A stretch of 64,000 bases of DNA from Schizochytrium sp. TIO01. Lineage: Eukaryota; Sar; Bigyra; Thraustochytrida; Thraustochytriidae. The notes below the pieces were generated by a model. That model searched no databases and had not been told where the DNA came from. It was given only the letters and a program-made list of their open reading frames with translations. A program made the translations under genes and the position numbers. Below are positions 23,350 through 33,255 of the stretch, in pieces (the first letter of the stretch is position 1; every line of letters begins with the position of its first letter). The stretch lies in the NCBI GenBank assembly GCA_004764695.1, contig SMSO01000004.1:1887501-1951500 (forward strand), read 5' to 3'.

Positions 23350-24999
23350 TTAAAATGGACATCTGAAACGCGAGCCTGCGTAAAAGGCAGTACCTGAGAG
23401 CTCCTCCTCAATGCGTAATAACTGATTCATGCGACTCACTCCATTAGGACTCTGAAAAGTACCCAACTGAATGAGTCCAACTCCGGCTCCAACACAAAAG
23501 TCTGCAGGGAAAGGGTCGCATGTAGAATGACCTGGCTCCCAGACGATAGTCATAGCTTGCCCAATACTCAAGTTTGTTTCGCAAACTTGCATAAGATCAG
23601 TGACAGTATACACATCACTGAACGGAGTCCCCACAAATATACGATCTCCATTACATGGTGAAAGATCACTGTCACTACTTCCCGACCCGGTTTTCCCCTC
23701 TTCCTCAGCATTCTCTGAAGTTTCCTCCTCATCTTCATCATTGTCTGACTTCTTGCCTTCTGACAGATGTTCACTGTTTTCAATTTCGTCTTCTGCATGG
23801 CCTTCACCGTCTTCATCAGTACCCTCCGGGGGAGGGCCTTCAGAGGTATGGTTGAAGAGTACAACATGATCTCCATGTTCTTCTACAAAATTGGCCATAT
23901 CTGCTTTTCGCCATGGTGCAAACACATTTTCTACTACGGCAATCAAAAGACCGAACTCCTCAGTGTGTAATAGAGACTTCACAGCTTCCAAAACATCCGC
24001 CCGAACAGCTGCAGGTGGGCTGAATGAGGTCGACCCCACATCATCTACGTTTTCTATCTGCTTTTCAGAATCAGCTTCCTTGCCTTCTTCGGTATCTTCT
24101 TTTTCTTCTTTAGACTCTTCTCTTGTATCTTCTGAGTCCTGATCTTCAGATGACGCGTTTGCTACTTGTGGTTGTTCATCTGCAGGAGGGGTGTCCACGA
24201 CCAACTCTTTGACTGAAATAGCAAGCTTAATTTTATCCGACCACGAGTTCTCGATGACACATGCTGCCACTGCATTTAGCAAATCCTGAAAGCTTGCTTC
24301 TGGGTCTTGAATCTCTGATAATTTGTTTAACCTCGTAACCACCTCGCGAGTAAGACGAAGTCCTTCAGCAAAGGTATTGCAGCCAGTAGGTAGAATTCCA
24401 ATGCAAGCATGCTTCCTTTCAATTGCTGTGACCCAAGGTACAGGCATAGCAAATTCCGTTCTCTTCATTTGAGTAGCGATTCGCCTGAATAAAGGCTCCT
24501 CTATTGCACTAGCTTTACACATAGCTACAGAAGCAGCATAAATTGTATTGCAGCCAACCTTACCTTTCGTATCAGTAGGGTCCAATGCCAGAAGAAGCTG
24601 GTCTGCAGCTTCGAGATCCTCAGGGTCAAAGCCGATCAGAGGCTTCGCGACCTGACCTTTAACAGCTTTCACAAAATCAGAACCCCGGAGTCGTACTGCA
24701 GCTGTTGGAATTTGGACATCACTTACTTGAGCTGTATAGCTGCCCGTGTCTGTGATTAGCTCTACTTCGTAAGCCTCGATACCAGCACAGTCATACACCA
24801 ATCGACCACGAACATCAAGAACACCTTGGCCAGCCTTGGATTTTTCTTTAAAAAGCTGCGCAATCTGTGCATATGGGTCTTCTGGTCTTTGTCTTAGACA
24901 TTCGTTAAGGACTTCATTTACTGTACGCTCTAAATCATGATCTACGAGGTAGGTCTCCACAAGTTTTTTCTCTGATTTAATCTTGGCAGCGTTCGCCAT
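23350..24999 (-). CDS. ENO4: Enolase-4-like flagellar pseudoenzyme with N-terminal RIIa/Dpy-30 docking domain
   Basis: A 549-aa enolase-fold protein of the ENO4 type, the family found in sperm and flagella. Residues about 10-50 (VETYLVDHDLERTVNEVLNE, then RPEDPYAQIAQLF) match an RIIa/Dpy-30 dimerisation-docking domain, which binds amphipathic helices of axonemal or AKAP-like partners. The enolase part follows: YDCAGIEAYEVEL, RLRGSDFVKAVKG, LDPTDTKGKVGCNT, GILPTGCNTFAEGLRL, and the typical C-terminus MNQLLRIEEELSGTAFYAGS. Key catalytic positions look lost: the GSHAGN and QEF segments are replaced, GDEGGFAP is absent, the HRSGET loop reads EPGHST, and GQIKTG reads GLIQLG, so the substrate Lys is Gln. 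Two acidic Glu/Asp/Ser-rich inserts interrupt the barrel. A structural rather than glycolytic role is therefore likely. It is divergent from the CoA-binding gene, 747 bp away. Confidence 0.88.
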   Translation of the reverse strand: MANAAKIKSEKKLVETYLVDHDLERTVNEVLNECLRQRPEDPYAQIAQLFKEKSKAGQGVLDVRGRLVYDCAGIEAYEVELITDTGSYTAQVSDVQIPTAAVRLRGSDFVKAVKGQVAKPLIGFDPEDLEAADQLLLALDPTDTKGKVGCNTIYAASVAMCKASAIEEPLFRRIATQMKRTEFAMPVPWVTAIERKHACIGILPTGCNTFAEGLRLTREVVTRLNKLSEIQDPEASFQDLLNAVAACVIENSWSDKIKLAISVKELVVDTPPADEQPQVANASSEDQDSEDTREESKEEKEDTEEGKEADSEKQIENVDDVGSTSFSPPAAVRADVLEAVKSLLHTEEFGLLIAVVENVFAPWRKADMANFVEEHGDHVVLFNHTSEGPPPEGTDEDGEGHAEDEIENSEHLSEGKKSDNDEDEEETSENAEEEGKTGSGSSDSDLSPCNGDRIFVGTPFSDVYTVTDLMQVCETNLSIGQAMTIVWEPGHSTCDPFPADFCVGAGVGLIQLGTFQSPNGVSRMNQLLRIEEELSGTAFYAGSRFRCPF

Positions 25000-25746
25000 G
25001 GTCTTTTCGCAAAGTACTTTCCCAACTCCACAAGGTCTTCAAACTAAATTTATTCTCACCAAACGCAGGCTCCAGTGAATGTTAAGATCAGGTCTCCAAG
25101 CAAACCACCTGCAATTCTGCAATTTCTCTGTTTGTTCTACCCTTCTCTCTCAAAGCGAAGAAGCCAGCCTACCCCTCAACTTAGCTTCCGTCGATGCCTC
25201 TTCAACTATGACGAAAACCTCTCTCGGCTAGCCCTGAGATGGTGTTGGAATGGGCTTGGCGATTGCACGTTTTATGATTCTGTTTAGGCTCTCCAAAAAG
25301 CAATACTTTAGTGCTCTCGCCTTGCTTTAAAATGGGCTAGAGAGACGTTGAATGGGACCACGGCCTATTCTGCTTCTATTAGGCCATTTTTAGAGAAGGC
25401 CTTCCTTTCTTCCTTCTCTAGAGTACTAGTAGTATCTTACATATACTGTAGGGACCTCCTTAGTGTTACTTACTTACCCTGAGAGGCACTTTTAACCAAC
25501 TTGAGTTAATAGAAGGATTTTCTTTTTCTTCGAGATAGCCTGAGCAAAAGAACTGTAGGTAGGCAAGAAGATACCTACCTAGCTGTGCACATAGGGTCCA
25601 TAGGCGGAAGTAAAATGAACAGGATCTCGGTGAATAGCAAATCTTGAACTCAATCCCGATCGCGTTTTCATCTGCAATCGAAGAGGTTACTGTGCTGTGC
25701 AAAAGTGCTTTTGGATTTGACGGGACAGCTGTGTATGGGAGGGACG
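25000..25746. promoter_or_regulatory. Divergent intergenic region with GGCCTA inverted repeat
   Basis: Shared upstream region of the enolase-like (-) and CoA-binding (+) genes. It contains GGCCTA (25362-25367) and TAGGCC (25380-25385) as an inverted repeat with a 12-bp loop, inside a segment rich in CTAGAG and AATGGG words. Regulatory function is inferred only from position and symmetry. Confidence 0.35.
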
Positions 25747-26370
25747 ATGTCAAGAGCTGGAGGAGATGCGAGTGTGAAGGCTGCTTTTTATGCCAGCAAG
25801 CAGTTCGCAGTTGTTGGTGCGTCCTCGAACCGGGCCAAGTACGGCAACAAAGTTCTCCGTGCGTACTTAGACCACGGGCTCAAGGCTATCCCTGGTAAGT
25901 TGGTATCAATTTTGTCAAAGTTGTAGACATCACAGGACACCGAAACTGTGAGAACTATGACGTTCTTCAGGACTTCGAGCGAATTGTCTGACCAATTCGA
26001 TCTCGTGTACATGTTCTAACTTTCTTTGTACCGCTGTTTTATATCACATATTTTGCTTGTACCTACATTGTTGAACATTGGTACAGTACACCCGCAGGAA
26101 ACTGAGGTCGAAGGCCTTTCTGTGCAGCAGCTCGAGGATATCGATGATCCGTCTGAAACGAGTGTCTCCATCATTACCCCTCCTCCTGTTACGCTCAATG
26201 TAATTGAAAAGGCTGCAAAACTTGGTTTTAAGAAGCTCTGGCTTCAGCCTGGCGCGGAGTCGCCAGAGGTTATGGCGAAACTTGCATCCTTGGATGTACA
26301 GTACCTTGCAGGTGGCCCATGCGTACTTGTGAGCCTAGACATGGGCGAGCAAAAGAAGGCAAACATGTAA
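25747..26370 (+). CDS. CoA-binding domain protein (YccU-like), two exons
   Basis: The coding sequence joins 25747-25894 and 26087-26370, giving about 143 aa. Exon 1 encodes the Rossmann start FAVVGASSNRAKYGNKVLRA ending GLKAIP; exon 2 begins HPQE. Joining CCTG to TACACCCG restores VHPQE, the conserved loop of the family. Later motifs are SIITPPP and GFKKLWLQPGAESPEV, typical of the CoA-binding Rossmann fold (Pfam CoA_binding_2). Bacterial homologues bind CoA but their reaction is unknown. The intron has GTAAGT at its start and TACAG at its end. In-frame ATGs also exist at 25705 and 25735; 25747 (MSRAGGD) gives the usual family length. It converges with the cNBD kinase, leaving only about 210 bp. 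Confidence 0.88.
25895..26086 (+). other. GT-AG spliceosomal intron, 192 bp
   Basis: Donor G|GTAAGTTGG and acceptor TTGGTACAG|TAC. Phase 1. Removing it joins the two halves of the CoA-binding domain exactly at the conserved Pro-Val-His-Pro-Gln-Glu loop. Without splicing, exon 1 would run to a stop about 30 bp into the intron. It is the only intron in the window that protein conservation clearly supports. Confidence 0.88.
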
Positions 26371-26579
26371 TGTAAATTGCGTCTTATGAATGAGTTTCCC
26401 AATCTTGACCTATTCCATTGAAGTAATTGTGATTATGTTATGGATCTGAAAGAAGCAAACCACTTTCTCTTTTGGATTCATCGTCTTCCAGAGGTGAAGA
26501 CTTTAAACGCCCCATGAGTCAAGATGCAAAACATAAGATGAAACACGGACTTCATAGATTACATACATTATCTTTAAAA

Positions 26580-29500
26580 TTATAACTCTGGAATTCCCAC
26601 GCGACCTAATCCAAGCGAACGTCTTTTTTCATTGATTGCGGTGCACAATATATCATGCTGAGACGCAACATGTCCGTTCACCTTCAATAGAATTCGATCT
26701 TCTATACTTAGCTCTACACGCTGGCCTTCGTCAGTATTGGTGGGAACCAAAGGAGAGCTTGAATGTCTCACTCGTTCAGTCTCGTCAAACACTGCAGCTT
26801 GTTTCTTAGTGCAGCGTTCGAGTAGCATTTTGCGGCGTGCAGCAGTATTGTCTCCAGAAGGGGTACTCCTATAAAAAGCAGGTTCTGCAGGGCTGAATGG
26901 TGCTGGCAGAGAGCGATTTGCCAAATCTCGCCACGAAAATTGTTCGAAAAAGGGATGCTCCATCGCGCCTCGAGGCCCATTTGGACCCACACCTAATCGA
27001 AGATAGCTTGATGGATGTAAAAGCCTTAGAATTAGGCTTGACGCGTTCACGTAATCTGGACCCAAAGTGCGAAGATGTTGAAATCCTTCAGCGAGAGGCG
27101 CGAGCTCATGGCAGGCGACGCAGCCTGCATCAGCGCATTGGTCCGCAAAGCGGATGATGCGATGCAAGATAAGGTGAAGATCTGGTGCATTAACATGACG
27201 CGACTCTCCTGATTCGTTAGCGAGTGGCGTTACTTTGGAGGGTGGCGAGTTGAATTCAAAAGGATTGAATCCACACGCTAGTTCAAAAAGTGTACAACCT
27301 AAGGCCCACCAGTCCACAGCCAGTCCGTAACTGACGCCACGACCAAGTACGAGTCGTGCAATTTCAGGAGCCATGTACTTGGGTGTGCCGCATAGAGTAC
27401 TTGTGCGTGCTGTTTCGCCGCACATTCTACCCTTTGAAATACCAAAATCGATAAGACGGAGATATCCGCTACTATCAATCACAATGTTTGCAGGTTTGAT
27501 GTCTCGATGAAGGATGTCGTTTTCGAAAAGAATTTTTAGCGCATGAATAAGGTTTGCTGCATAAAATCGAAAACTATCAACTTCTAAAGGTCCCTTACCT
27601 TCAATCTGGCGTTTCTGAATAAATGCCCCTAAATCCCCTCCCGTCATCGGCTCCATACCAATGATCATTAAAGCTCGATCAGGTTCATCCGTCATGGACA
27701 ATACTCGGGGCACAATGTTTGTTGTTGCAAGTTCTAACAGAAGTGCAATTTCGACAAGGGCAGAATGACTCAAATCTGCAGATGCACGCGTAGAAACTCT
27801 GTCAGGAGATGCATTGAGCGAGCTTAAATCTGCAATCTCTTTGATCACAAGAACCTGACCTGTCGGCTGATGTCGTGCGAAGTATAACTTTGAGTAGGGT
27901 GCAGTGTAAATCCTTCGCAGAAGTATCAAGTCCTCTCGATGTAGAGTCGCAAGTCGCGCAGAAATCAAACCTTTATTTTTATTTGGAGCTTCCACAATTT
28001 GAGGTGAATCTTGTTGACTGGATGCACCTGCGGCATTGTGGACGAAAGCGGAATCTTCTGACTGCTCAACTGAAATTATTACATGGGATTCCGTACTGTC
28101 TGCTTCCATGGCCAGAATATGTGTAGATGCAGGGACTGATTCTATTTCTTTTAATTCGCCAGGATTTAAACTAGTTTCCAAATGTATGCCGGTATTCTTA
28201 GGCAACGTGTGTAGTTGGTTTTCTTCTAACAGTTCTGTATCATTAAGACATTTCTGAGAATATGTGATACCGAGTTGCGTCATGACTTTATGAGTCACAA
28301 GTGCACAAATCAACTCTCCGCCTGCCCTTGCAATATATTCAGGTGATGTTGGGAAGAAATGGGATCCAAAACTACGCTGGCCCAAAGTGTTAGGTCCAAC
28401 CAAAAGATTTGCGTCTCCAAAACAATCCCCTGCAGTCAAGCTCACAAAGGGTTCACTCTGACGGAAAAGTGTCATAGCCCCATCTAACACAAGCCACAGA
28501 CCACAATGACCATCAACAAGGTGGTCTGCCTCGATTCTAAAAATAGTTGCAATCTGCGCTATTGCCATAATCTCCATGCGCGTAAGTCCGGAAAATACAG
28601 GGTGGTTTGCGAGGGCATGAGCAATGTGAAGGTTTCGAAGCATCGGCCACATGCATTGCTTAGCAACCCCTGTCAAAAGAGTAGACATTACCTTATTAGA
28701 AATGAGCGCAAGCTTGGCTCCATTTGGACCAGCTACAAGACGGTAGCCAAGATCTTTAGAGCGAAGAGACTCAGAAAGAACCGCAGCCTCGCCAAATAAT
28801 TCACCTTTGCGTAAACAACGGACTTCCTCACGTATTTTCATCATCGCAAGGGTGGCCCGATCTCGCTTGCGATACTCAATTTGAACGATTAACTCACCTT
28901 GTTCCACAATAATAAGTCCAGGTCCAGCTCTTTCTTCGCGAAGAAATAAGTGTGATGGTGTCAGCGAATGCCATTCGATTTGGCGAAATAAACGTGTTCT
29001 CTGTTCACGTGAAAGAGCCTGGAATAGATACAGGTGGTTCAAAAAATCAAATTTGTCGTTTTCTGACGCAGCATGGGTCTCCGCGAATTGCAGTACAGCA
29101 AGTTGGTATTCAACGCGGTGTAAAGCCATCAAGGTAGCTTTCTCAGAAGATATTACAGCAGTATGCTTATGTACAAGGGGTCCAAAAACGGCGCCTTCAC
29201 AAAGAAGGCTACCTGGGCCGCATGTTTCAATGACCCGTTCATATTGTTGTAAGCTTCGGCGAGCTCGTTTTTGGATTTGACCTTCTACTACAACAAACAA
29301 AAGCGATCCACTCTGACCTTGACAATAAACAAGCTCATTTTTGTTTACAGTAATACGAACGGCAGCTTTATGCAACGCTTGCGCCAGTTCTGTTTCGATT
29401 AGCGAGAAAACTTTTGACGTCAAGAGCGCCTCATGAAAAAGTGCAAATGTTTCTTCGTTGCCTTCACTTGATCCACGAAAACTTTGCCCAAAGGAAGAAA

Positions 29501-29921
29501 CTGATCGCGCGCTCCCTCGTGTCGGGGTCGCAAATGCCATGCGTCGCTCGCTTGGACTTGAAACACCAAAACCTTCTTTCGTCTCGTAAAGTTGAAGATG
29601 GAAGTTCTCAAGCTGGAGTCGATGGTTACTGTGCTCCAGAAATGAAGCTAGTATCGCATCATCTTCATACGTGGAATGATATCCAAATGGTTTAAATCGC
29701 GCAACATTTTGCTTGGAGATCGGCACTACATTGTGTGAAAGTAAGTTCCGGTCGCTATTGCTGGTGTTGCTTTCTTTGCTCGTAATTGTACTTTCAGAGC
29801 TTGTCCGGCTCAGACGGCGGGTTGCTTTGTCTGAAATATCTCTCAGAAATTTTCTTCCAGCTTTCCATGCCATGTGTTTGCGAGGCACCTGCGCATTGCT
29901 AGGAGATGGTGAGGTGTTCAT
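26580..29921 (-). CDS. Protein kinase with three cyclic-nucleotide-binding-like domains (PKG-like)
   Basis: A 1113-aa protein with an ATG start. A basic, Ser/Thr-rich N-terminus precedes three cNBD-like beta-rolls at about 168-285, 292-420 and 435-555, then a Ser/Thr kinase domain (about 660-985) and a short tail. Kinase landmarks are VIKEI (about 690), HRDIKPAN (about 803), LIDFGISKG, STLCGTPKYMAPEIA and WWALGCTLFELACG. This order matches cGMP-dependent protein kinases of alveolates and other protists. Oddities: the glycine-rich loop reads RRIYTAPYSKLYF with no Gly, and the phosphate-binding cassettes are non-canonical. cNBD1 has LLCEGAVFG; cNBD2 has FGEAAVL and cNBD3 FGDANLL, but neither is followed by the usual Arg-Thr/Ala-Ala. 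It may bind ATP weakly or respond to another ligand. It shares a divergent 777-bp upstream region with the 30699 gene. Confidence 0.88.
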   Translation of the reverse strand: MNTSPSPSNAQVPRKHMAWKAGRKFLRDISDKATRRLSRTSSESTITSKESNTSNSDRNLLSHNVVPISKQNVARFKPFGYHSTYEDDAILASFLEHSNHRLQLENFHLQLYETKEGFGVSSPSERRMAFATPTRGSARSVSSFGQSFRGSSEGNEETFALFHEALLTSKVFSLIETELAQALHKAAVRITVNKNELVYCQGQSGSLLFVVVEGQIQKRARRSLQQYERVIETCGPGSLLCEGAVFGPLVHKHTAVISSEKATLMALHRVEYQLAVLQFAETHAASENDKFDFLNHLYLFQALSREQRTRLFRQIEWHSLTPSHLFLREERAGPGLIIVEQGELIVQIEYRKRDRATLAMMKIREEVRCLRKGELFGEAAVLSESLRSKDLGYRLVAGPNGAKLALISNKVMSTLLTGVAKQCMWPMLRNLHIAHALANHPVFSGLTRMEIMAIAQIATIFRIEADHLVDGHCGLWLVLDGAMTLFRQSEPFVSLTAGDCFGDANLLVGPNTLGQRSFGSHFFPTSPEYIARAGGELICALVTHKVMTQLGITYSQKCLNDTELLEENQLHTLPKNTGIHLETSLNPGELKEIESVPASTHILAMEADSTESHVIISVEQSEDSAFVHNAAGASSQQDSPQIVEAPNKNKGLISARLATLHREDLILLRRIYTAPYSKLYFARHQPTGQVLVIKEIADLSSLNASPDRVSTRASADLSHSALVEIALLLELATTNIVPRVLSMTDEPDRALMIIGMEPMTGGDLGAFIQKRQIEGKGPLEVDSFRFYAANLIHALKILFENDILHRDIKPANIVIDSSGYLRLIDFGISKGRMCGETARTSTLCGTPKYMAPEIARLVLGRGVSYGLAVDWWALGCTLFELACGFNPFEFNSPPSKVTPLANESGESRHVNAPDLHLILHRIIRFADQCADAGCVACHELAPLAEGFQHLRTLGPDYVNASSLILRLLHPSSYLRLGVGPNGPRGAMEHPFFEQFSWRDLANRSLPAPFSPAEPAFYRSTPSGDNTAARRKMLLERCTKKQAAVFDETERVRHSSSPLVPTNTDEGQRVELSIEDRILLKVNGHVASQHDILCTAINEKRRSLGLGRVGIPEL

Positions 29922-30698
29922 ATCTTCTACAATATATAGTTTGACTCAGCTCTATGTAGTCATCACACGCTCATACAGATTGCCACCTCCCGAGCACAGA
30001 GGTGAACCTGAACGGTAGGTTTAGCAACAGCGCACTTGCACAATATTAAGAATTGCCACGTTCAAGCAAACAGAGTCTGTAGCTAAGGTCTCGCCCACTA
30101 GCCAGCCCCCTTTTGCTTCACAAATTCTAGACTGCGTGGCTTTACGACATCCGTTTCCACTAGGAAAAGCGACAGGCAGCTTGCGCACTGCAGCGCTGAA
30201 GCGCTGCAGAGCACTCGAGAGGGATTTAGAAGCGACGGTAAGCGGCCAACCGATTCGCGTTTGCAACTCAAAGCGGCCGTGGCAGTGAGAAATAAGATGT
30301 ATCAGACGGGGAATTCATTTGTCTCGGACGACGGGTACATCGGAGGTTCCTTATAAATTCCTCGTAGGTTCCTTATTTTGATCCGTTCAGGTTCTAGGTA
30401 GGAGGCGCTTCTGTTCACAACGCGTGCCAAGTAATACCATACGTACCATGCGTAAGCAAGTGTGTAACACAAAGCACGTGCTGACTGTATCTGAAGAGGT
30501 TGTGTTTGATACTAGGAGAACGAAAGGCAAGTGCTTTGATAAGATTTGTAGCGTTTGCAGCAACAAAAGAGCTATAGAGTTGAATTTACATGTTGAGAAG
30601 TGCGGCATTGTTGCACTGGGCGAGAAAGCATTCACGGTGTTTGAGAGGAGCCACAAAGGTTTCCAGGCAAAGTCTGAAACATACACCAGCTAAGCACA
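29922..30698. promoter_or_regulatory. Divergent intergenic region with a perfect 10-bp-arm palindrome
   Basis: Shared upstream region of the cNBD kinase (-) and the candidate ciliary gene (+). It contains an inverted repeat with arms CTGCAGCGCT (30188-30197) and AGCGCTGCAG (30200-30209) around a GA spacer. An 89-aa frame at 30424-30693 (+) ends just before the downstream ATG and shows no domain, so it is probably 5' UTR. Confidence 0.4.
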
Positions 30699-31268
30699 AT
30701 GTCAAACCAAGGGTATGGTATCTGTGGTCACAAGAACAGCTTCAGCTCGAACGTATTATGTGGAAACTGGGTGGAGGACAAGATAGGTAAGGAAGTGCAG
30801 GCACTGCCCAAGCCAGGACTTGCTGGTGCTCTATCCGAAGCTCAACACCACTTTGCGGACCCTCGTACGCGTGACGTGTTAGAAATTGAGGAGGGTAAAG
30901 CTCAGGAACCGCTCGCGGTTGGGTTGGAATCGACTCTCCTTTTTGGTCACTGTGAGCAGGGCAATGTGCACATTCCTTCTTCAGAAGGGCGCTTTCATAC
31001 AACCCATAAAATGTCTTTTGCATCACGCGTCACCCCCAACATTCGCGACGGTACTCTTGCTCGCCGGCGCCAGATGGAGCTAGAGCGTGACGAACTGCAA
31101 CACTCTTCGTTTACTACGTATACCAAGGCAAGTATGCAACCCTTCCAGCCTCAAGCAACTGCCAAGGGCAAGGCGCTTACTGTTCGCTACAGCTCCGATC
31201 AAGCGTTCACACAGAGTTTTGTTCAGGCGCAGCAGTTTGAGGCTTTGCGTAAGGACTCCATCTATTAG
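30699..31268 (+). CDS. Small protein, candidate ciliary microtubule-associated/inner protein
   Basis: A 189-aa protein from ATG (MSNQGYGICGHKNSF) to TAG. There is no signal peptide or membrane span. The segment SFSSNVLCGNWVEDKIGKE resembles the VLxGNWxEE-type motif that I associate with small ciliary proteins such as CFAP107. The C-terminal half (HTTHKMSFASRVTPNIRDGT, then RRRQMELERDELQ and SFTTYTKASMQPF) has the extended, aromatic-dotted style of microtubule inner proteins. Both resemblances are by eye and only moderately convincing. The presence of two other flagellar-type genes in the window supports the idea weakly. It is divergent from the cNBD kinase. It could instead be an unrelated lineage-specific protein; that it is coding is likely from its clean start, length and composition. 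Confidence 0.6.
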   Translation: MSNQGYGICGHKNSFSSNVLCGNWVEDKIGKEVQALPKPGLAGALSEAQHHFADPRTRDVLEIEEGKAQEPLAVGLESTLLFGHCEQGNVHIPSSEGRFHTTHKMSFASRVTPNIRDGTLARRRQMELERDELQHSSFTTYTKASMQPFQPQATAKGKALTVRYSSDQAFTQSFVQAQQFEALRKDSIY

Positions 31269-33255
31269 ACTTGACATTTTAGAGTTGTTCTCGTGCTCCA
31301 ATATCATGATCTTTCTTATCATCATCATCATCAACAACAACAACAACAACAGCAATGACAACCAATCGATTGAGTAACATAGAGCAGTCTGTATAGATTC
31401 CCCAGGCGATATCGCAACAGCCTAATTCTCCTCATTCCCAACCACCTCACCTCCCAATTCTACGACTATGTACTTTTATGCATAGCTTCTGTTTTAAAAC
31501 TTTAAAGTAGATACTTGAATCCTAGTATGTTGGTCCCTGCGCGCTTTCCTAAACACCTCTTCTCTCTGTTTTTAAAATTAAACAATAATTGTATTTTAAA
31601 AGGAGAACTCTTTGGAAAAAGATGCATCCTTGTCTCCTCTAAGGATTTGACAGAGGGAAAATTTTCTGTGAGTTGATACGTATCACACTTATCAAATGAA
31701 GATGAAGTCAGCATTTAGAGGTCGAGTCCAGTAGCTTATGAAGTCTATAGATTTTCGACTTAATAGTTCGAGGTTTGCTGGCCTCCATAAAGTATTCCAA
31801 ATCTAACACACAATTACAGACAGATTTAAAAAAAAAATATTTATATATCAAGTATTTGTTTGGTGTTATTTAGCTGCAATATAAGAAGTGCTTAAGGGCT
31901 AAGTCACATTTCTGATCTTATGGCTTGAGAGCAGTCTTAAATAAAGCTAATGCATTGCTGATACTCGAAGAAACCAAGTGTCTTGGAACGTATCACCCAG
32001 GGCTCTAGCAGTTCTGCATCTACTGAATATTTCGATTCTCAATCTCTGAACTTCCCCCAAGTTAAATAAAACTTGTTGCATTATGAAGCGCAACCTTGTG
32101 CCTGCTATTGTTGAGAGTTGGGGAGACTCTCGGAAGTATTCTGTGCTCAGTGAATGCGCGAACCCTGATATCTCCTGCTTCCAGCTTGACAGCAAGATTA
32201 AGGTACTCGAGTGAACTTGAGTGAGAGTAATTTCTATCTCCCCTTATCAATGCCTCTTTTTTATAGTGTTCCTTGCAACTTGGGACTCAGAGAAGACCTC
32301 GATACATTCAATGTCAGTTCAAATTCTGGAACTAAGGCTTGGAGACCTGAGGATTATCGTTAGCTTCTTATATACTAACGAGTTCTGCTTCGAGAGGGCT
32401 TCCTGCAATGAAAGATTGCTTAATCCAATTTCAACATATGCTCGGAAGGGCCTACCTTCAAAACATAGTGTCCAATCAACGTAGAGGCGCGCCTTTCTGG
32501 TAAGGAACCATATCGGTGTCCTCGCCAATAAGTCGGGACATGTACTGCTTCTGTGACGGACTTAAGTCCGTAGAATCATACAATCTCGAAGACAGGATCG
32601 CGTAATATAAGTGCATGTAATATCCTTTTGGGAAAGAATTGTGAAACGGCCTACCACACCCAGAGGGCCGCTTCACGTGGTTCTCTTGACGGACTTATTG
32701 TATAGCTGACCTTATCTTGATCGAGTAGGTAGGCATGCAAATCGAAATTTTACTGTAGATAGTCCATGCTCAGTGCATTTGAATATAGAATGCAAGTCAG
32801 AACACTATCATAAATCGAGATGATTAATATATTGTGATACAGTCAATTCTGATGCGGGAATAAGAATCCACAGTAGTTGTCTGACTGGGTAGTTGAGCCT
32901 AATGGGAATGGCGGATTTTACTAAATGTCGCCGTGTTCTCATCATTGGTGGGGTCTTTGTACAGCAACGAAGGTCGGCGTTGCCGGTTGTAGGTAGTCTG
33001 CTTCAAATTGAGTAAAATGATATGTCTCTCGATGATGATCAGTGGGACTGAGGGCGCTCCCAATTGTTTTAAATTAGTCATTTCACGTAATTCGAAAACC
33101 TTATGTGTTTGGCATATATGAGTTCCTTCAGGTGGAGAAGTAGGTAACATGTAAAATTAAGAAGCATGAGTTAAAATGTTGACTACCTATGAACCAAAAG
33201 CGTTTGGGTGCCGGAATATGTGTTGATTGACTGGAACAAGCGAGTTGGGATCCAA
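31269..33255. other. Intergenic, nothing recognised apart from a trinucleotide run
   Basis: Immediately after the 30699 gene lies a run of ATC then AAC triplets (31318-31350). A similar ATC-AAC run follows the AGC kinase gene (about 40526-40546), so both probably lie in 3' UTRs. The rest, about 1.9 kb, shows only short frames. Confidence 0.55.
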
